Positions 45,368 to 56,864 of a stretch of 64,000 nucleotides of DNA are shown piece after piece. The notes under the pieces were generated by a model that searched no databases, was not told where the DNA came from, and saw nothing but the letters and a program-made list of their open reading frames with translations. How positions within the stretch are numbered: the first letter of the stretch is position 1; each line of letters opens with the position of its first letter. Source of the DNA: Pomphorhynchus laevis (lineage: Eukaryota > Acanthocephala > Palaeacanthocephala > Echinorhynchida > Pomphorhynchidae); contig WNNJ02002852.1 of the NCBI GenBank assembly GCA_012934845.2, positions 93,178-157,177 on the forward strand, read 5' to 3'. The translations under genes were made by a program, and so were the position numbers.

Positions 45368-46075
45368 GGACATATTAAATAAGCTAACTGAGTCTACGTA
45401 TTTTATATAGCAAATTAAAAATAATGCAAAATAAAAGTTAAACAGTTAAATAATAAATTAATTAATAATAAATAATTGTTATAAGATTTTATATAATTTA
45501 TATCAAGGTGAATTATAAACTGAAATTAAAAATAAACATCTATTTTTATGAATTGACTAATAGATAACAAACTATGTATCAGAATATGAATTAGAGGTCA
45601 TCAGGAGGAACTGCTATGTTATCAGGTTTCGACTCCTGTTCCTCTACCCAACATAGCAGCAGTGCCAAATACATGCTAATGATGTATTTCCTCTGATAAA
45701 ACTATCTAGTATCTTATTCTAATACAAAGTATATTATTTATTATCCATAAAAATTTGCCACTTAAGAGTTTAAATTTATTCTTTATATTATTGTGTTGAT
45801 TTATATATTTTACTATTTTCCGCTTGATGTTATTTTTATAGTAACTAGTTTAAAATATGTATCTATTAAATTATTTAAATGATTTTGAAAAAAGCCAATA
45901 TCATTACATATTGTTGCAATTCTTAAAATTTCATTATTTAATGTATTATATTTTATATTATATGGTATGCATTAATGCTCATGCAAAAATATGTTTCTTG
46001 TAAATTTAAATATGTCATCTTTACGATATAAATTAATAGTAGTTTTAGTTAATGTTAATTTAATGTTCATATCTA
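45368..46075 (-). mobile_element. PLE family A, copy A7 (3' end and thumb)
   Basis: 3' terminus at 45372, structured block at 45600-45670, thumb coding 45760-46075. Truncated at 46075 just before motif C. Its terminus matches that at 17132. Confidence 0.7.
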
Positions 46076-46330
46076 TATATTTGTTTATTCTTAGTGAAAC
46101 GACTATTTGGATGCAACTCTAGATATTTTAACTCAGTGGTATGTGTATCTATACCAAACTCCCAATGAACCTTTTTAACTTTCTTGCACAATTCTAATTC
46201 GTATGTATCAGTGTCTATATCAGATGTTGTAGTATTATAGACAAACAGAAATCTCGTAGAATTCTTGTAAGTCATAGTTCTGCATTGCGTATGCTGTTGT
46301 TTTATTTATTTTCTATTTTTTAAATTTTTT
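46076..46330. other. Unassigned short ORF region
   Basis: A 71-residue minus-strand ORF (46060-46275; TYELELCKKVKKVHWEFGID) of unknown nature. Confidence 0.3.
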
Positions 46331-46407
46331 ATCTGAAATCCTTCTACAGAATCCTTTCTTCATGCAAGAAGGCGAGAAAACCGGAATATTTATTTGATTA
46401 CATAACT

Positions 46408-46446
46408 CCAATATTTCGACGGCACTACGGCACGTCATCTTCATGG
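46408..46446 (-). ncRNA. Hammerhead-like motif, one core change
   Basis: CC, AUGAAGA, U, GACG...CGUC, GAAA, UA, UU, GG. As the motif at 42927 but C3 of the core is A. Confidence 0.35.
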
Positions 46447-46569
46447 TTGTATATAGTTATATAAAAAGAATTTTTAACCAGTATAAGAATTTATATGTTT
46501 CTTTTATATGAAAAAGAATAAATATTAATTCTATAAATTTTATAAATTCTTTTCATATAACTCTATGCA

Positions 46570-46620
46570 ACCCTGAAGATGAAGACAGCACTACGTGCCG
46601 TAGTGCTGTCGAAATATTGG
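46570..46620 (+). ncRNA. Hammerhead-like motif with long stem II
   Basis: ACC, CUGAAGA (46573-46579), UGAA, a perfect 12-bp stem GACAGCACUACG/CGUAGUGCUGUC, GAAA, UA, UU, GG. The extra UGAA makes activity doubtful. The same stem with GAAA, without the CUGAAGA strand, is duplicated at 46672-46702. Confidence 0.4.
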
Positions 46621-46765
46621 ATTTTTGAAATCAGATAAATATTCCTGTTTCTTCGCCTTCCTGTAATAATTCGACAGCACTACGTGCCGTAGTGCTGTCG
46701 AAATTTTGGATTTTTGAAATCAGATAAATATTCCTGTTTCTTCGCCTTCCTGTAATAATTTGTAT

Positions 46766-47430
46766 TTGAAACGAATTTTACTTTTCTTCATGACTTCTAA
46801 TTCCATACACCCTAAATACTACACCACAATTGCCACAGCCGCTTTCGTTTCGCCCGCTTTCTGCCACATACTGGTAGCCCCGGAAACACCAGAAGGCTGC
46901 CTACCTTTCCGAAATTTGACTCATCCAAGATAAGAGCTGTCACTCTCGTAATTGGCTTGCGCTCTTGATTGCTGAGCTACGAATCCAGGATTATCAGATT
47001 TAACACATCATCATTAACTGCATTGTCCGAGAGGCCCTCCGACCTGCTTATCATAGATTATGTAGTGTGAGATTGTGAAAATCAATTAAATCAGACTGGC
47101 GATCCTGTGATAAATGCTTAATAATCTATTGAACAGTTGCTAAATCACACAAGGTGACTTTCGCACTGTAAATCAGCTACAGAATCCTTCCTTCGTGACT
47201 TCAATTCCATAAACCCTGACTACTAACGGCAAATTTGACTCGGATGAGTCAAATTTCGAAAAGGAGAGGTGTCGGTTGTTAGCGTTCTGCTGAGCCCGGG
47301 GATACCAAAATGTGACAGAAAGCGGGCGAAACGAAAACTGTTGTGATAATGGTGCCGTTAGTAATCAGAATGTATGGAATTGGAAATCATAAAGGAATGA
47401 ATCTGTAACTGGTTTTCAGATAAAAAATTT
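46766..47430. mobile_element. Repeat R1, copies b, c and inverted d
   Basis: R1b 46770-47030 and R1c 47060-47231 lie in the same orientation as the copy at 27.1 kb; R1d 47232-47430 is inverted, so c and d form a fold-back around GACTACTAACGGC / GCCGTTAGTAATC. The hammerhead strands in b and d are decayed but alignable with those of R1a. Confidence 0.55.
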
Positions 47431-47439
47431 AAACAAATA

Positions 47440-48350
47440 TTAAATAAATGGAATAAGATCAGTATATACCAGTATTAACACACCAGTATTTATACCGATA
47501 TTAATTTCGATTACCTTACAATATTTTTTAAAATGTATTTTAAATACTTCAAGTATTTTATACCTATAAACAGAAAGTTGTTTTAATGTACATTTAAAAA
47601 CTACTACAGATTAACCTAGATTTTATTGAATTGTTGTAATTTTGGATTCCAACACAATATAGGTATAGTTTTATTATTTGATTCTTATACCTTTTTATCC
47701 ATTATGGAATGATGACTTGTAATAATTGTTTCTAAACTAAAATCACTCCGTTCATATGTTGCGTTTACATTTAAATCAATATAATAAACTGCTTTCATCA
47801 GTATATCATAATAAAGCTTTTTGCATATGAAGACAAAGTTATTACTAGCTTTACCAGTAGTTGTTTATTGTTATTTTTTTATTTAATAAGTTCTAAATAA
47901 TTATCTTTATTAATTTTATTTTTCCTTATATAGTTGATTGTTATTTTCATTTTCTTTTTGAGTTTATCAAATATATTATCTTTCCAAATTTTAATCTTAG
48001 ATGTATTTAAGTATTTGTTATTAATTAGCTTACTAAACTAAGTATTTAAATCATTAGCCGAATTGTAAATTTTATTTTTATCATTTATATTTATCTATAT
48101 TTATATCCTTTGATGGCATTTTCCATAGTTCACCATTTTTAATTCCTTCTAGATTACGGGTACATATATATATTCATTTATTTTTTTCAAAACTAAGACT
48201 TATGCAATTTCATTCTGCTGCCATAATGTTTCTGGTATCTTTGTTACATATTTATTTTAATTCTGAATTATAATTATAAATTATTCGTTCTAATGGCGGC
48301 AACATTTTATACCTTAATTCAGAAATATATTTACTTTACTCTGATTTATA
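47440..48350 (-). mobile_element. PLE family A, copy A8 (internal, strongly decayed)
   Basis: Minus-strand remains from the fingers region back to the N-terminal Cys/His block, recognisable at DNA level but without any long ORF. The oldest-looking copy. Both ends truncated. Confidence 0.55.
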
Positions 48351-48369
48351 TTTACTTAAATAATCACTT

Positions 48370-50110
48370 GCCCACGGTAACTAATGCTAAGATCGTACCA
48401 TACGAGACGATCGCAACGCAACATCGCCCGATAATTGTAGTCATGAAAATCTAGCCATCTCAACAAAAAAAGTTATGGATAATCGCACAGGATCATCTAG
48501 AACAAAATAATGGCGTTATGGCGATATGGAAGCAGAGGTTATCTCGAAGATACGGTTTCACGAAGTAACAACAGTCAAGAAATGTGAGGCTAGACTCGAC
48601 ATACAGTGCGTACGATAGCGGATAAGACAGTTTGTCGTACAAAAGCCGTAAAAGATACATTAAGCCAAATACATGGTTCTGGACGGAAGATGTAAAAGCA
48701 AAAATCAAAAACAAGAAACGACTATCCATGCATATCTCATCGGCAAGATACACAAACTAGCATGCATACCATTTAGCAAAGAGAAGCGCTAAGAAGGCCG
48801 TTGCGATTGTCAGAGCTATTCACTATGATAATGTCCAAAAACGACTTGATACACGCAATGATGAGCGATACCTATTTTGGCTTGTAAAGCGAAGGCATCA
48901 AAGCGCTAAGGATATCAAAAGATTTTACTGGTTCAATGGAAGGGACGGTAACCTATTAATCGATCGATAACAAGTTTGAGAAAATAATAATACAAATTTA
49001 TTTAACGTTGCAAATGTGAGCCAGCTGCACGCTTACATGACCACTAACAAAAAATGAAAAAGTCAAGCAGATAAATTGTTTAAATGGGATCGGATCTGGC
49101 GTTTGAAGCAAGGAAGGGAAGTTGATTGGCGTATATGAATGGCAGATTATTCCACGATAGAGGAGCAACCACCAGGAAGGAGCGGAGTTCAAAGGAGGTA
49201 GAGTAGAAGAGTTTCCGCACACCCCGATCGCAGAAGTTGCAGTAATGTTTGGTCTATTACCTCAAATAGGTGAGGACGAGGTAAAGGAAGCATTAAAGCG
49301 TATAATGACAAGTAAAGATACAAGACCAGACGACATTGCGATTGAGCTCTGGAAGGCAAAAAGTTGAGACACAGTCCGCTGGCTAACCAGCTTCTTCAAC
49401 AAAATCATTGCTAATTATAGGATACCGAGCGGTTGTCAGAGCTAACCGATATACCATATCATTGTGGTATACTACCATACCGATATGGAAAAAGAAGAAA
49501 AATCTAGCTGGCTGCTCTAGTTACCGCTCAATTCGATTATTCTCGCAAACTATGAAAATGTTCGCGCGTATCCTAGACAAGCGTTTCCGTGACATTGTTG
49601 ATATTACTGTAAACCAAACAGGATTTGTCCAAAATTATGACACTTCTAACGTTATCCACTCAGCACGACTGACACTCGAAAAGCACCTGGAGAAAAATCA
49701 GCCACTCCACGTTGCATTCTCGGACTTAGGAAAAGCTTTCGCCGCTGTCCCACATGAATTAATATGGTATGTTCGGCAACAGCATCAAATTCCAGAGTAT
49801 CGAATACAATGGGTGATGCTACACTACCAGAACGCCGAAAGCCGGGTTTTAAGTGCAGCTGGTATGCCACAGCCATTTCGAATATCAGTATGCGTTTATC
49901 AGGGAAGCGCTCTCTCACCGCCCTTATTCAACACAGTTATCGACGCTATAATGCGTGATATCCCAAAGCCGATTCCTTACACAATTCTATACGCAGACGA
50001 TATCTGGCTAGCTAAGGACAATAAAAAAACCTGGAGGAATTAACTTAAGTCTGGATTGAAAAAAAAAATTCACTGTATTCGAAAGATCGACTACGACGCT
50101 AGACATGAAT
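48370..50110 (+). pseudogene. RTE-clade LINE reverse transcriptase
   Basis: Plus strand, broken. Upstream pieces read AVAIVRAIHYDNVQKRLDTR and KDIKRFYWFNGRDGNLLIDR. Then EDEVKEALKRIMTSKDTRPD, and the 211-residue frame 49408-50043 with SYRSIRLFSQTMKMFARILD, KRFRDIVDITVNQTGFVQN, AFSDLGKAFAAVPHELIW (motif A), VCVYQGSALSPPLFN (motif B) and TILYADDIWLA (motif C). Block order and wording are those of RTE-type LINEs of invertebrates. Motif A has lost the usual second Asp context (AFAAVP instead of AFDRVP). The 5' endonuclease is not visible and the 3' tail ends near 50110. Confidence 0.75.
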
Positions 50111-50595
50111 GCTAGATTAGACGTGGAATGCAATGGCTTATTTGGTGATATGATTGAGCGGTATCTCCTTTACATTTGCATTTACAATTACTTAGCTCCG
50201 TCGTATTCTTCAAATGATCCACATTCAAATCTAAGTTATCATGGGAAAAGAAAACTATGATAGTACGGGTAACGAGTTTAAAAGTTCGAAGACAAAAACT
50301 TTTACGCTTTCGTTTGATCATGTAATGGAGCATTGGGTGACAATGCTCCATTGTTTGACGCGCAAACAATTTACAAAAGAATTGAACAAATTGTGTCTAA
50401 AAAACAATCGCCCATATAATGTGTGCATAACCGACATTCGCTTAGATTTTGGATTTTTAATGGCCAGAACATCTTCAGTAGCGTTATGTAGTGCAAGATC
50501 GTGCCGTGGTAAATTTACCGGAATTTCATCGTTATGGAAGTAACAATTGTATAAAGTTAACATTTTTTCTTTTGTTCATAATAATAAATTTCTTT
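50111..50595. other. Unassigned region with overlapping ORFs
   Basis: A 100-residue plus-strand ORF (50241-50543) and two minus-strand ORFs overlap. A 12-bp inverted repeat AATGGAGCATTG with 5-base loop lies at 50325-50353. No family recognised; possibly the RTE tail or host DNA. Confidence 0.3.
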
Positions 50596-51370
50596 CTAAA
50601 AAAATTATTGTCCGATTACAGTATTTTATGTTACACTAGCTGTATATTATATAACTTAACCTATCATAGTCGTTAATTAATCTTTGAATTATTGAACAAC
50701 TGATTTCTTTAGGAAGATATCTTATATTTACAAATATTTTTCAGCTCATTATCTCTTTAAGTTGTTTAAATATTTCGAATTGCTCGTATATATGTATCTT
50801 TTTTAAATATTTTAAATCTTTTTTTCTTATTCGTTTTATCACCATGTCTTATTGGGTTAGGTTAAGCCGGATTATTAAAATATAATTATTTATTATTTAC
50901 CATAATTCTGCCAATTATTTGTACCACGTTATTCAATCCTAATGGGTACATGGAATTAAGCCTTTTAATCCAAAAATCTTCTTTTTCTAAGTTTTTAATT
51001 TGATATAGACTTATTTTTTTCAATACTATGTTTTAAAAAATAACTTACGGTTTTTAATATCATATCCTATAATCTCATATGCTTATGAAAAATAGTTTGA
51101 CTATTTTTGTATATTATATACATTATAATATAAATATACAAAATGTACATTATATATGTGTTGCCTAAACCTGATTTTTAGCATTTAATGTTTTTTTCAA
51201 TATATTGCAATCCACATGTATTAGATACACATGCGGTGTTGAAGTTACAATTATTATTAATATTTAATGAAACACATTTGGTTGTCGTATTACTTACGAT
51301 ACAATTAGTATTATTTATAACATCACAAGCGTTACAATTTTTTCTGTCACATTTAAATATCTAGAATTAA
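50596..51370 (-). mobile_element. PLE family A, copy A9 with N-terminal endonuclease-like segment
   Basis: Minus strand, element 5' to 3': at 51370-51180 an open stretch KCDRKNCNACDVINNTNC, then KCVSLNINNNCNFNTAC, then NTCGLQYIE; a decayed middle; near 50990-50930 EDFWIKRLNSMYPLGLNNVV; then the basic segment and the start of the region before RT (to 50596). The Cys pairs followed by CGLQYI look like the zinc linker and YIG strand of GIY-YIG endonucleases, and FWIKRL...YPLGLN like their last helix. Its position upstream of RT is the reverse of classical Penelope and matches permuted, Naiad-type PLEs. Confidence 0.6.
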
Positions 51371-51689
51371 AATCGTTAGTACTTACAATGTTACCAATCT
51401 TGTTATGCATATGTTACTTTTGATAAGTCATAATTTGTAAAGTTGTTTTTTTCCAGTGTCACCACCTACTTTAGTTGACTTAGACTTAACTTACTACGGG
51501 CCATCCAGCAGCATCTGACTGGGGAGGTCCTACTTAAGGCGGTTGCAGCCTGGAACAAGATATAAAAAGATCTATAACCTTTACTCTAAGTAGGTAATAT
51601 TGGATGTAACGATTACAAGATTAAGCCATATATTCTTTTAGCGGATACAAACGACGATAAATACGAATTGGAGTAAACAATGTAATTTA
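51371..51689. other. Stretch without recognised gene
   Basis: Possibly the 5' leader of family A copy A9; no motif seen. Confidence 0.3.
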
Positions 51690-52204
51690 ATTAAATCAGC
51701 TAACTGAGTCTACGTATTGTTATATAATTATAAAATAAACAAAACATAATAATGCTAAATCAAAATTTAATAATTAAATAATAAAATTAATAATTGTTTT
51801 TAGATTTTCTATAATTTTAATCAAGTTAAAAAATAAAAATAAAAAAAAATAAAATTTAAAATAAACGTCATTTTTATGAATTGACTAATAAATAACAGAC
51901 GTTGTATCAGAATAAGAATTAGAGGTCATCAGGAGGAACTGCTATGCTATCAGGTTTCGGCCCCTAACTCCTCTACCCAACATAGCAGCGGGGCCAAATA
52001 CATGCTAATGATGTATTTCCTCTGAAATAACTATCTAGTATCTTATTCTAATGCAAAGTATATTATTTATTATTCATCCATAAAAATTTGCCACTTAAGA
52101 GTTTAAATTTATTCTTTATATTATTGTGTTGATTTATATATTTTACTATTTTCTGCTTGATGTTATTTTTATAGTAACCTAGTTTAAAATATGTATCTAT
52201 TAAA

Positions 52205-53461
52205 TTATTTAAATGATTTTTGAAGAAAGCCAATATCATTACATATTGTTGCAATTCTTAAAATTTCATTATTTAATGTATTATATTTTATATTATATGG
52301 TATGCATGAATGCTCATGCAAAAATATGTTTCTTGTAAATTTAAATATGTCATCTTTACGATATAAATTAATAGTAGTTTTAGTTAATGTTAATTTAATG
52401 TTCATATCTAGATATACACCTTCTTTATCATTAATATTGGTTTTGTTAAGAATAAGGCTTTCTGGATAAATGTGCTCACTAATTGAATAAAAATTATTAG
52501 AATTAAATACACATATATCATCAATGTATCGAAACATATATTTCATATATTTATATTGTTTAGATTTAGTTTTTACACAGTTATGAACAAATTCATATTC
52601 TATAAAGCTTAAAAACAAGTCAGCTATAATTGGGCTACTATTACCACCCATTGGAACACCTTTTACTTGTCTAAATATAGATGTCCCTACTTTTAAATAA
52701 TTTTGATTTATCAAAATATTTAAGGATTCTATTAATTCAATTTTATCCATATATTTATATTTATTTGATGGTTTAATTTTTGTTAGATAGGCGTTATAAT
52801 TATTATAACATATATATGTATATCTTTTTCCGAATATAAGGTTAATTAATTTTACTAACGCTTCTTTAATATCTACTAAATCTAGATTTGTATAAAGCGT
52901 ACTAAAATCGTATGTATTTATATTTTGAAAATTTATTCCTTTTGTCTGTTCTAAAAATTCTTTTGTAGAATTAATACTGAAATAGTGTTTTATACCAGTA
53001 TTAATTTCGATTACCTTGCAATATTTTTTAAAATGTGCTTTAATTACTTTAAGTATTTTATTCATATAGACAGAAAGTGGTTTTAATGTACATTTAAACG
53101 CACTACATATGAACCTAGGTTTTATTGGATTTTTATGTAATTTTGGATTCCAATATAATATAGGTATAGTTTTATTATCTAATTCAACCTTTATACCCTT
53201 TTTATCCATTATAGAACAGTGACTTGTAATAATTGTTTCTAAACTCAACTCACTACGTTCATATGTTGGATTTACATTTAAATCATTAGAATTAACCTCT
53301 TTCATTAGTATATCATAATAAAGCTTTTTGCATATGAAGACAAAGTTATTACTAGCTTTATCAATAGTTGTTATTATATAGTTATCCTTTAATTTAGTAA
53401 GTTCTTTATACATATCTTTATTAATTTTATCTTTCCTTTTATAATTGTTTGTTATTTTCAT
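52205..53461 (-). pseudogene. PLE family A reverse transcriptase
   Basis: A 418-residue open stretch, the longest of family A. Motifs in order: NYIITTIDKASNNFVFICKK, TIPILYWNPKLHKNPIKPRF, NTYDFSTLYTNLDL (motif A Asp), FRQVKGVPMGGNSSPIIADL (motif B), KYMFRYIDDICVFN (motif C, two Asp, near 52515-52531), GVYLDMNIKLTL, RKDDIFKFTRNIFL. The fold is PLE-type, with the deep-branching wording seen in many invertebrate Naiad-like proteins. The frame is broken just upstream (near 53470-53640) and just downstream (about 52215). Confidence 0.8.
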
Positions 53462-53618
53462 TTTATTTTTAATTTTATCAAATATATAATCTTTCCAAAT
53501 TTTTATCTTAGATATATTCGAGCTTTCACTATTAATCAGCTTACTAAAGTAATCATTTAAGTTATTATATAACGAACTGTAAATTTTATTTTTGTCGTTG
53601 TTGTTATTTAATCTATAT

Positions 53619-54332
53619 TTATACCCTTTTCGATAGCAGCTTTCTTAATTCACAATTTTCAATTAATTCTAGATTATGGGTACATATATGTTCATTTATT
53701 TTATCAAAACTAAGACTTTTACAATTGCATTCTGTTTCCATTATGTTTCTAATATTATCGTTACATATTGATTTTAATTCTTTATTATAATTACAAATTT
53801 TTCGTCCTAATGGTGGTAGGAGTTTATACCTTATTTTAGGAATATATTTACTTAAATCTGACCCTATTATTTCTTTACTTTTAGAATTATTTAAAAGTCC
53901 GGCTATATTTATGTTATCTATACATTTATTAATGAAGTTTATGGTTAATGTATATTTTCTATTGTTATTATTAACATTTATTGTACGATTATAGTATTTT
54001 GTATTACAATAACTGTCTATTATACAACTTAGCCTATCATAGTCGTTAATTAATTTTTGATTTATTGAACATATGATATCTTTAGAAAAACTTCTTATAT
54101 TTACATAAAGATCTTTTAGCTTATTATCACTTAAAAGTTGTTTTAATATTTCTAATTGTTCATTTATATACATATCTTTTTTAATATTTTTAACTCTATT
54201 TTTCCTATTCCTTTTATCACCATGACTTCTTGGTTTGCGTTTAACCGGATTATTATAATATAGTTGTTTATTATGTATTATACTACTTCTGCCAATTCCT
54301 TGTACCACGTCATTTAATCCTAATGGGTACAT
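53619..54332 (-). pseudogene. PLE family A N-terminal region
   Basis: 237-residue frame: MYPLGLNDVVQGIG (end of the upstream endonuclease-like domain), basic segment KRKPRSHGDKRNRKNRVK, a helical middle, IRYKLLPPLGRKICNYN, and the Cys/His block METECNCKSLSFDKINEHIC followed by THNLELIENCELRKLL. The Cys/His block precedes the RT in all copies and is probably a zinc knuckle. Confidence 0.7.
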
Positions 54333-54362
54333 GGAATTAAGCGTTTTAATCCAAAAATCTTC

Positions 54363-56864
54363 TCGATAAAAAAAATCTATTCTCGATAAACGAAAATAGT
54401 TATTTGAGAGTGAAATAGATACAATTGAATGCAGTGCACTGGTAAGCTAGAATTCCACCAAGCAATACATTGTAAAGTGCAACATAAAAAATGCTATCCA
54501 ATGGAACATGAACTAAAAGTCTAAGAATATGGTATACCTATTAACATATTCAGAATTTGAGATATGTAGCGGAGACAATCAATAATATTCAAAAGACATT
54601 CGTCGTTCACAGATCAACACAAAAACAGAGCTGTGATGTCGCAATAACACATACAAGAAAATCAGGACCACGGATTAAAGCTGACATTAATTGAAGGTGA
54701 CCTGGTCGACATTAACAATAGAATAAATCGTGAATTATATTGGACAACTTATGGCGGACCTTAAAGTATCACTAAATAACAAGCCTATCGCTATAATTTC
54801 AAGCATTTATCAGATATTTCAAATTTTAAAACATTTTGTTAAAGGTGTGAAAAAGTTGTATAAGAAAAATTGTACAATGTTATAGGATTCTTCCTGCTAA
54901 CTTTAGTGTGTATACTGTTTGTAAGCAAAAGTGTTTTGACTCTGTATTCTACAACTAACGAAGGCTTTTACCGAAACTTGTTTTGTTAAAAAAACATCCT
55001 GAATCTTTGTTGTTTAAATTATTCTAATTATTTAAATAACCATTATTCTAATTATTATTTAAATAATATCAAATTGACCAGTTAAGAATAATGGCTCGTG
55101 TATGCAATATTCACAATAGTAAAAAAAACAGCTTACGGTTTACTGTCCAGTGAACATTTCGTATATGAACGGAATAAAAAATCGGTGTGTAGTGGATTCG
55201 AATTGCGAATATTAGTTACGGCCCACACCAAATATAGAACACATTAATTGTGTAATTTGGTTATAAGCCAAATATAAACCAGCATTTCGCCGACAACGAA
55301 TCAGCAGAAGCAGTAAAAGGACCGAAACACGAAATGTAGGCGTGGGCTCACTGCTGATGAGGTCCACCCACGCTGATTGTAGTGTACAATGATGCTGATA
55401 GGATTCAATAACCACACGCGGATAATATCAAATCGACCAGTTGAAAATTTAAATAATTATAATTATTTAAACCCACTCATCTGTTCTCACTCACTACAAT
55501 CTATATATAATGAAAAATGTAATAAAGTTTTCCATTTTTAAAAATTAAAAACCTTTTAAATCAAAAAGTATTCAGCCGACTTTTATGTAGTTGTATAAAT
55601 CTTTCTCGTTGCAATTTTTTCTAATTTTGAAAAACGTAAGTAATTTCTGTTATTCTATTCGGTGGTAACTTAATTGTCAGTTGTAATACATACAATGCGA
55701 AATGAATATGAATAAAAGAATGCATATGAATAAATAAATGAATACATATAACTGAGAAATATGTATCTTCAAAAAATATCAAGCAGTTTATTACTAATGA
55801 ATAAATAGTAATTAAAAAAAATAGTTTTCGTGTATTACGCTACATTTGTCAAAGAATATCTCGTTAAAAATATCTAAAATGATTGCACTTTTATTGAATA
55901 AGATTAATTTATAAGAAGAGTTTACAGTATAGTATTAAAACACCAACCTTTTTTATTAAAAACTAATATTTTGCTGTTTCCCATATTGATTCTTTTTCTA
56001 TCATCATGGCTATTCAATATTTATTGTTTACACTATTTTTAATATTGATTTTAGCTTAATAGCATATTATTTTTGTAAAAATATCGAAATAAGCCATATT
56101 TATTTAAGACGTCAAAATATTTCTTATTTTATAGAAAATTTATTTTAATTGTTTTCTGTTGAGAATAATTGCTTAACACAGCAAAATATATTCACTTTAG
56201 AATGTATTACAATTGCCCTTCGAGCTCAACTAATAATTTATAATAAATAATGAAAATGCATTTTTATCTAGAAAATTTTCGTTGTTTAGCAAAGTGCATA
56301 GCGCAATTTAGAAAGTGATCAATAAAATAAGCAGAGTTGATCATCAATGCGATAATAGCACAAATGCCATTTCTGTAAATAGTAATATTAGAAAATCCAT
56401 ATAAAGATTTTTAGACATCATTAATAGAACTAAACTTTTTTAATTTAGCATTATTATAGACCTCATCATCACATTATTGCAATATCAACCTCAAAATTCA
56501 TTGTTGTTGTGAGAAATAATTCGATATTCATTATGCTTTTCGTCAATATGTTTTCACAAGCTAAACGTTTTATGACTCTTTATGCGACCCTAAACGTTTT
56601 CTTTGAGTACCATAGCGAAAATTGAAATACCTGAATATATTGAATAAATTAATATTATTACCAATTAAGAAAAATAAAAAACGATATAAATATAAAGGTT
56701 ATAATATAAACGATATATTATAAAAGATATAATATAAACCGAAAGATTTTAGCTAATTATATAATATACTTTAAATAATTAGAAACACTTTAAAAAATAT
56801 TATATCTATAACAACTGTTATATAACAACTATATAATAACACACTAAATAATAACAACTATCGA
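54363..56864. other. Long AT-rich stretch without gene
   Basis: No ORF above about 70 residues. Only recognisable item is the structured RNA motif at 55319-55392 and its immediate flanks (about 55190-55440), which are more GC-rich than the rest and may be a small non-autonomous element. Confidence 0.5.
55319..55392 (+). ncRNA. Permuted hammerhead motif, third locus
   Basis: Plus strand: GGACC (55319-55323), GAAA (55324-55327), CAC, then GCGUGGG (55340-55346), UCACUG (55348-55353), CUGAUGA (55354-55360), GGUCC (55361-55365), CCCACGC (55367-55373), GUG, UA (55385-55386), CAAUGA (55387-55392). Stem II GGACC/GGUCC directly next to both core strands, stem III CAC/GUG plus GCGUGGG/CCCACGC, stem I UCACUG/CAAUGA with one mismatch. 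Same order and size as the motifs at 14451 and in the array, with different helix sequences. Confidence 0.6.

Larger units (their letters stand above)
46331..46765. mobile_element. Cluster of hammerhead-ended PLE termini
   Basis: Short non-coding PLE ends: one on the minus strand (46370-46446), one on the plus strand (46565-46671), and a direct duplication of the latter's 90-bp tail (46672-46761). They share GTCGAAATATTGGA and TTCTTCGCCTTCCTGTAATA. Related to the end at 42906. Confidence 0.6.
51690..54362 (-). mobile_element. PLE family A, copy A10 (best coding copy)
   Basis: Minus strand from the truncated N-terminus at about 54362 to the 3' terminus at 51694. It has the end of the endonuclease-like domain (MYPLGLNDVVQGIGRSS), the KRKPRSHGDKRNRKNR basic segment, the ECNCK...HICTH block (53640-53750), a 418-residue RT frame (52205-53461), thumb (52063-52254) and the complete 3' region with the terminal structure at 51905-52025. 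Only about two frame breaks are visible. No poly-A tail or clear target-site duplication is seen. Confidence 0.8.

Noticed and set aside
51905-52025. Family A end as an HDV-like ribozyme
   Set aside because: The crossing helices have the right order, but there is no P3 hairpin and too little sequence between the P1 and P2 partner strands for the catalytic joint.
55212-55415. 67-residue minus-strand ORF
   Set aside because: It lies across the structured RNA motif, has no recognisable domain and a Leu run; best read as chance.
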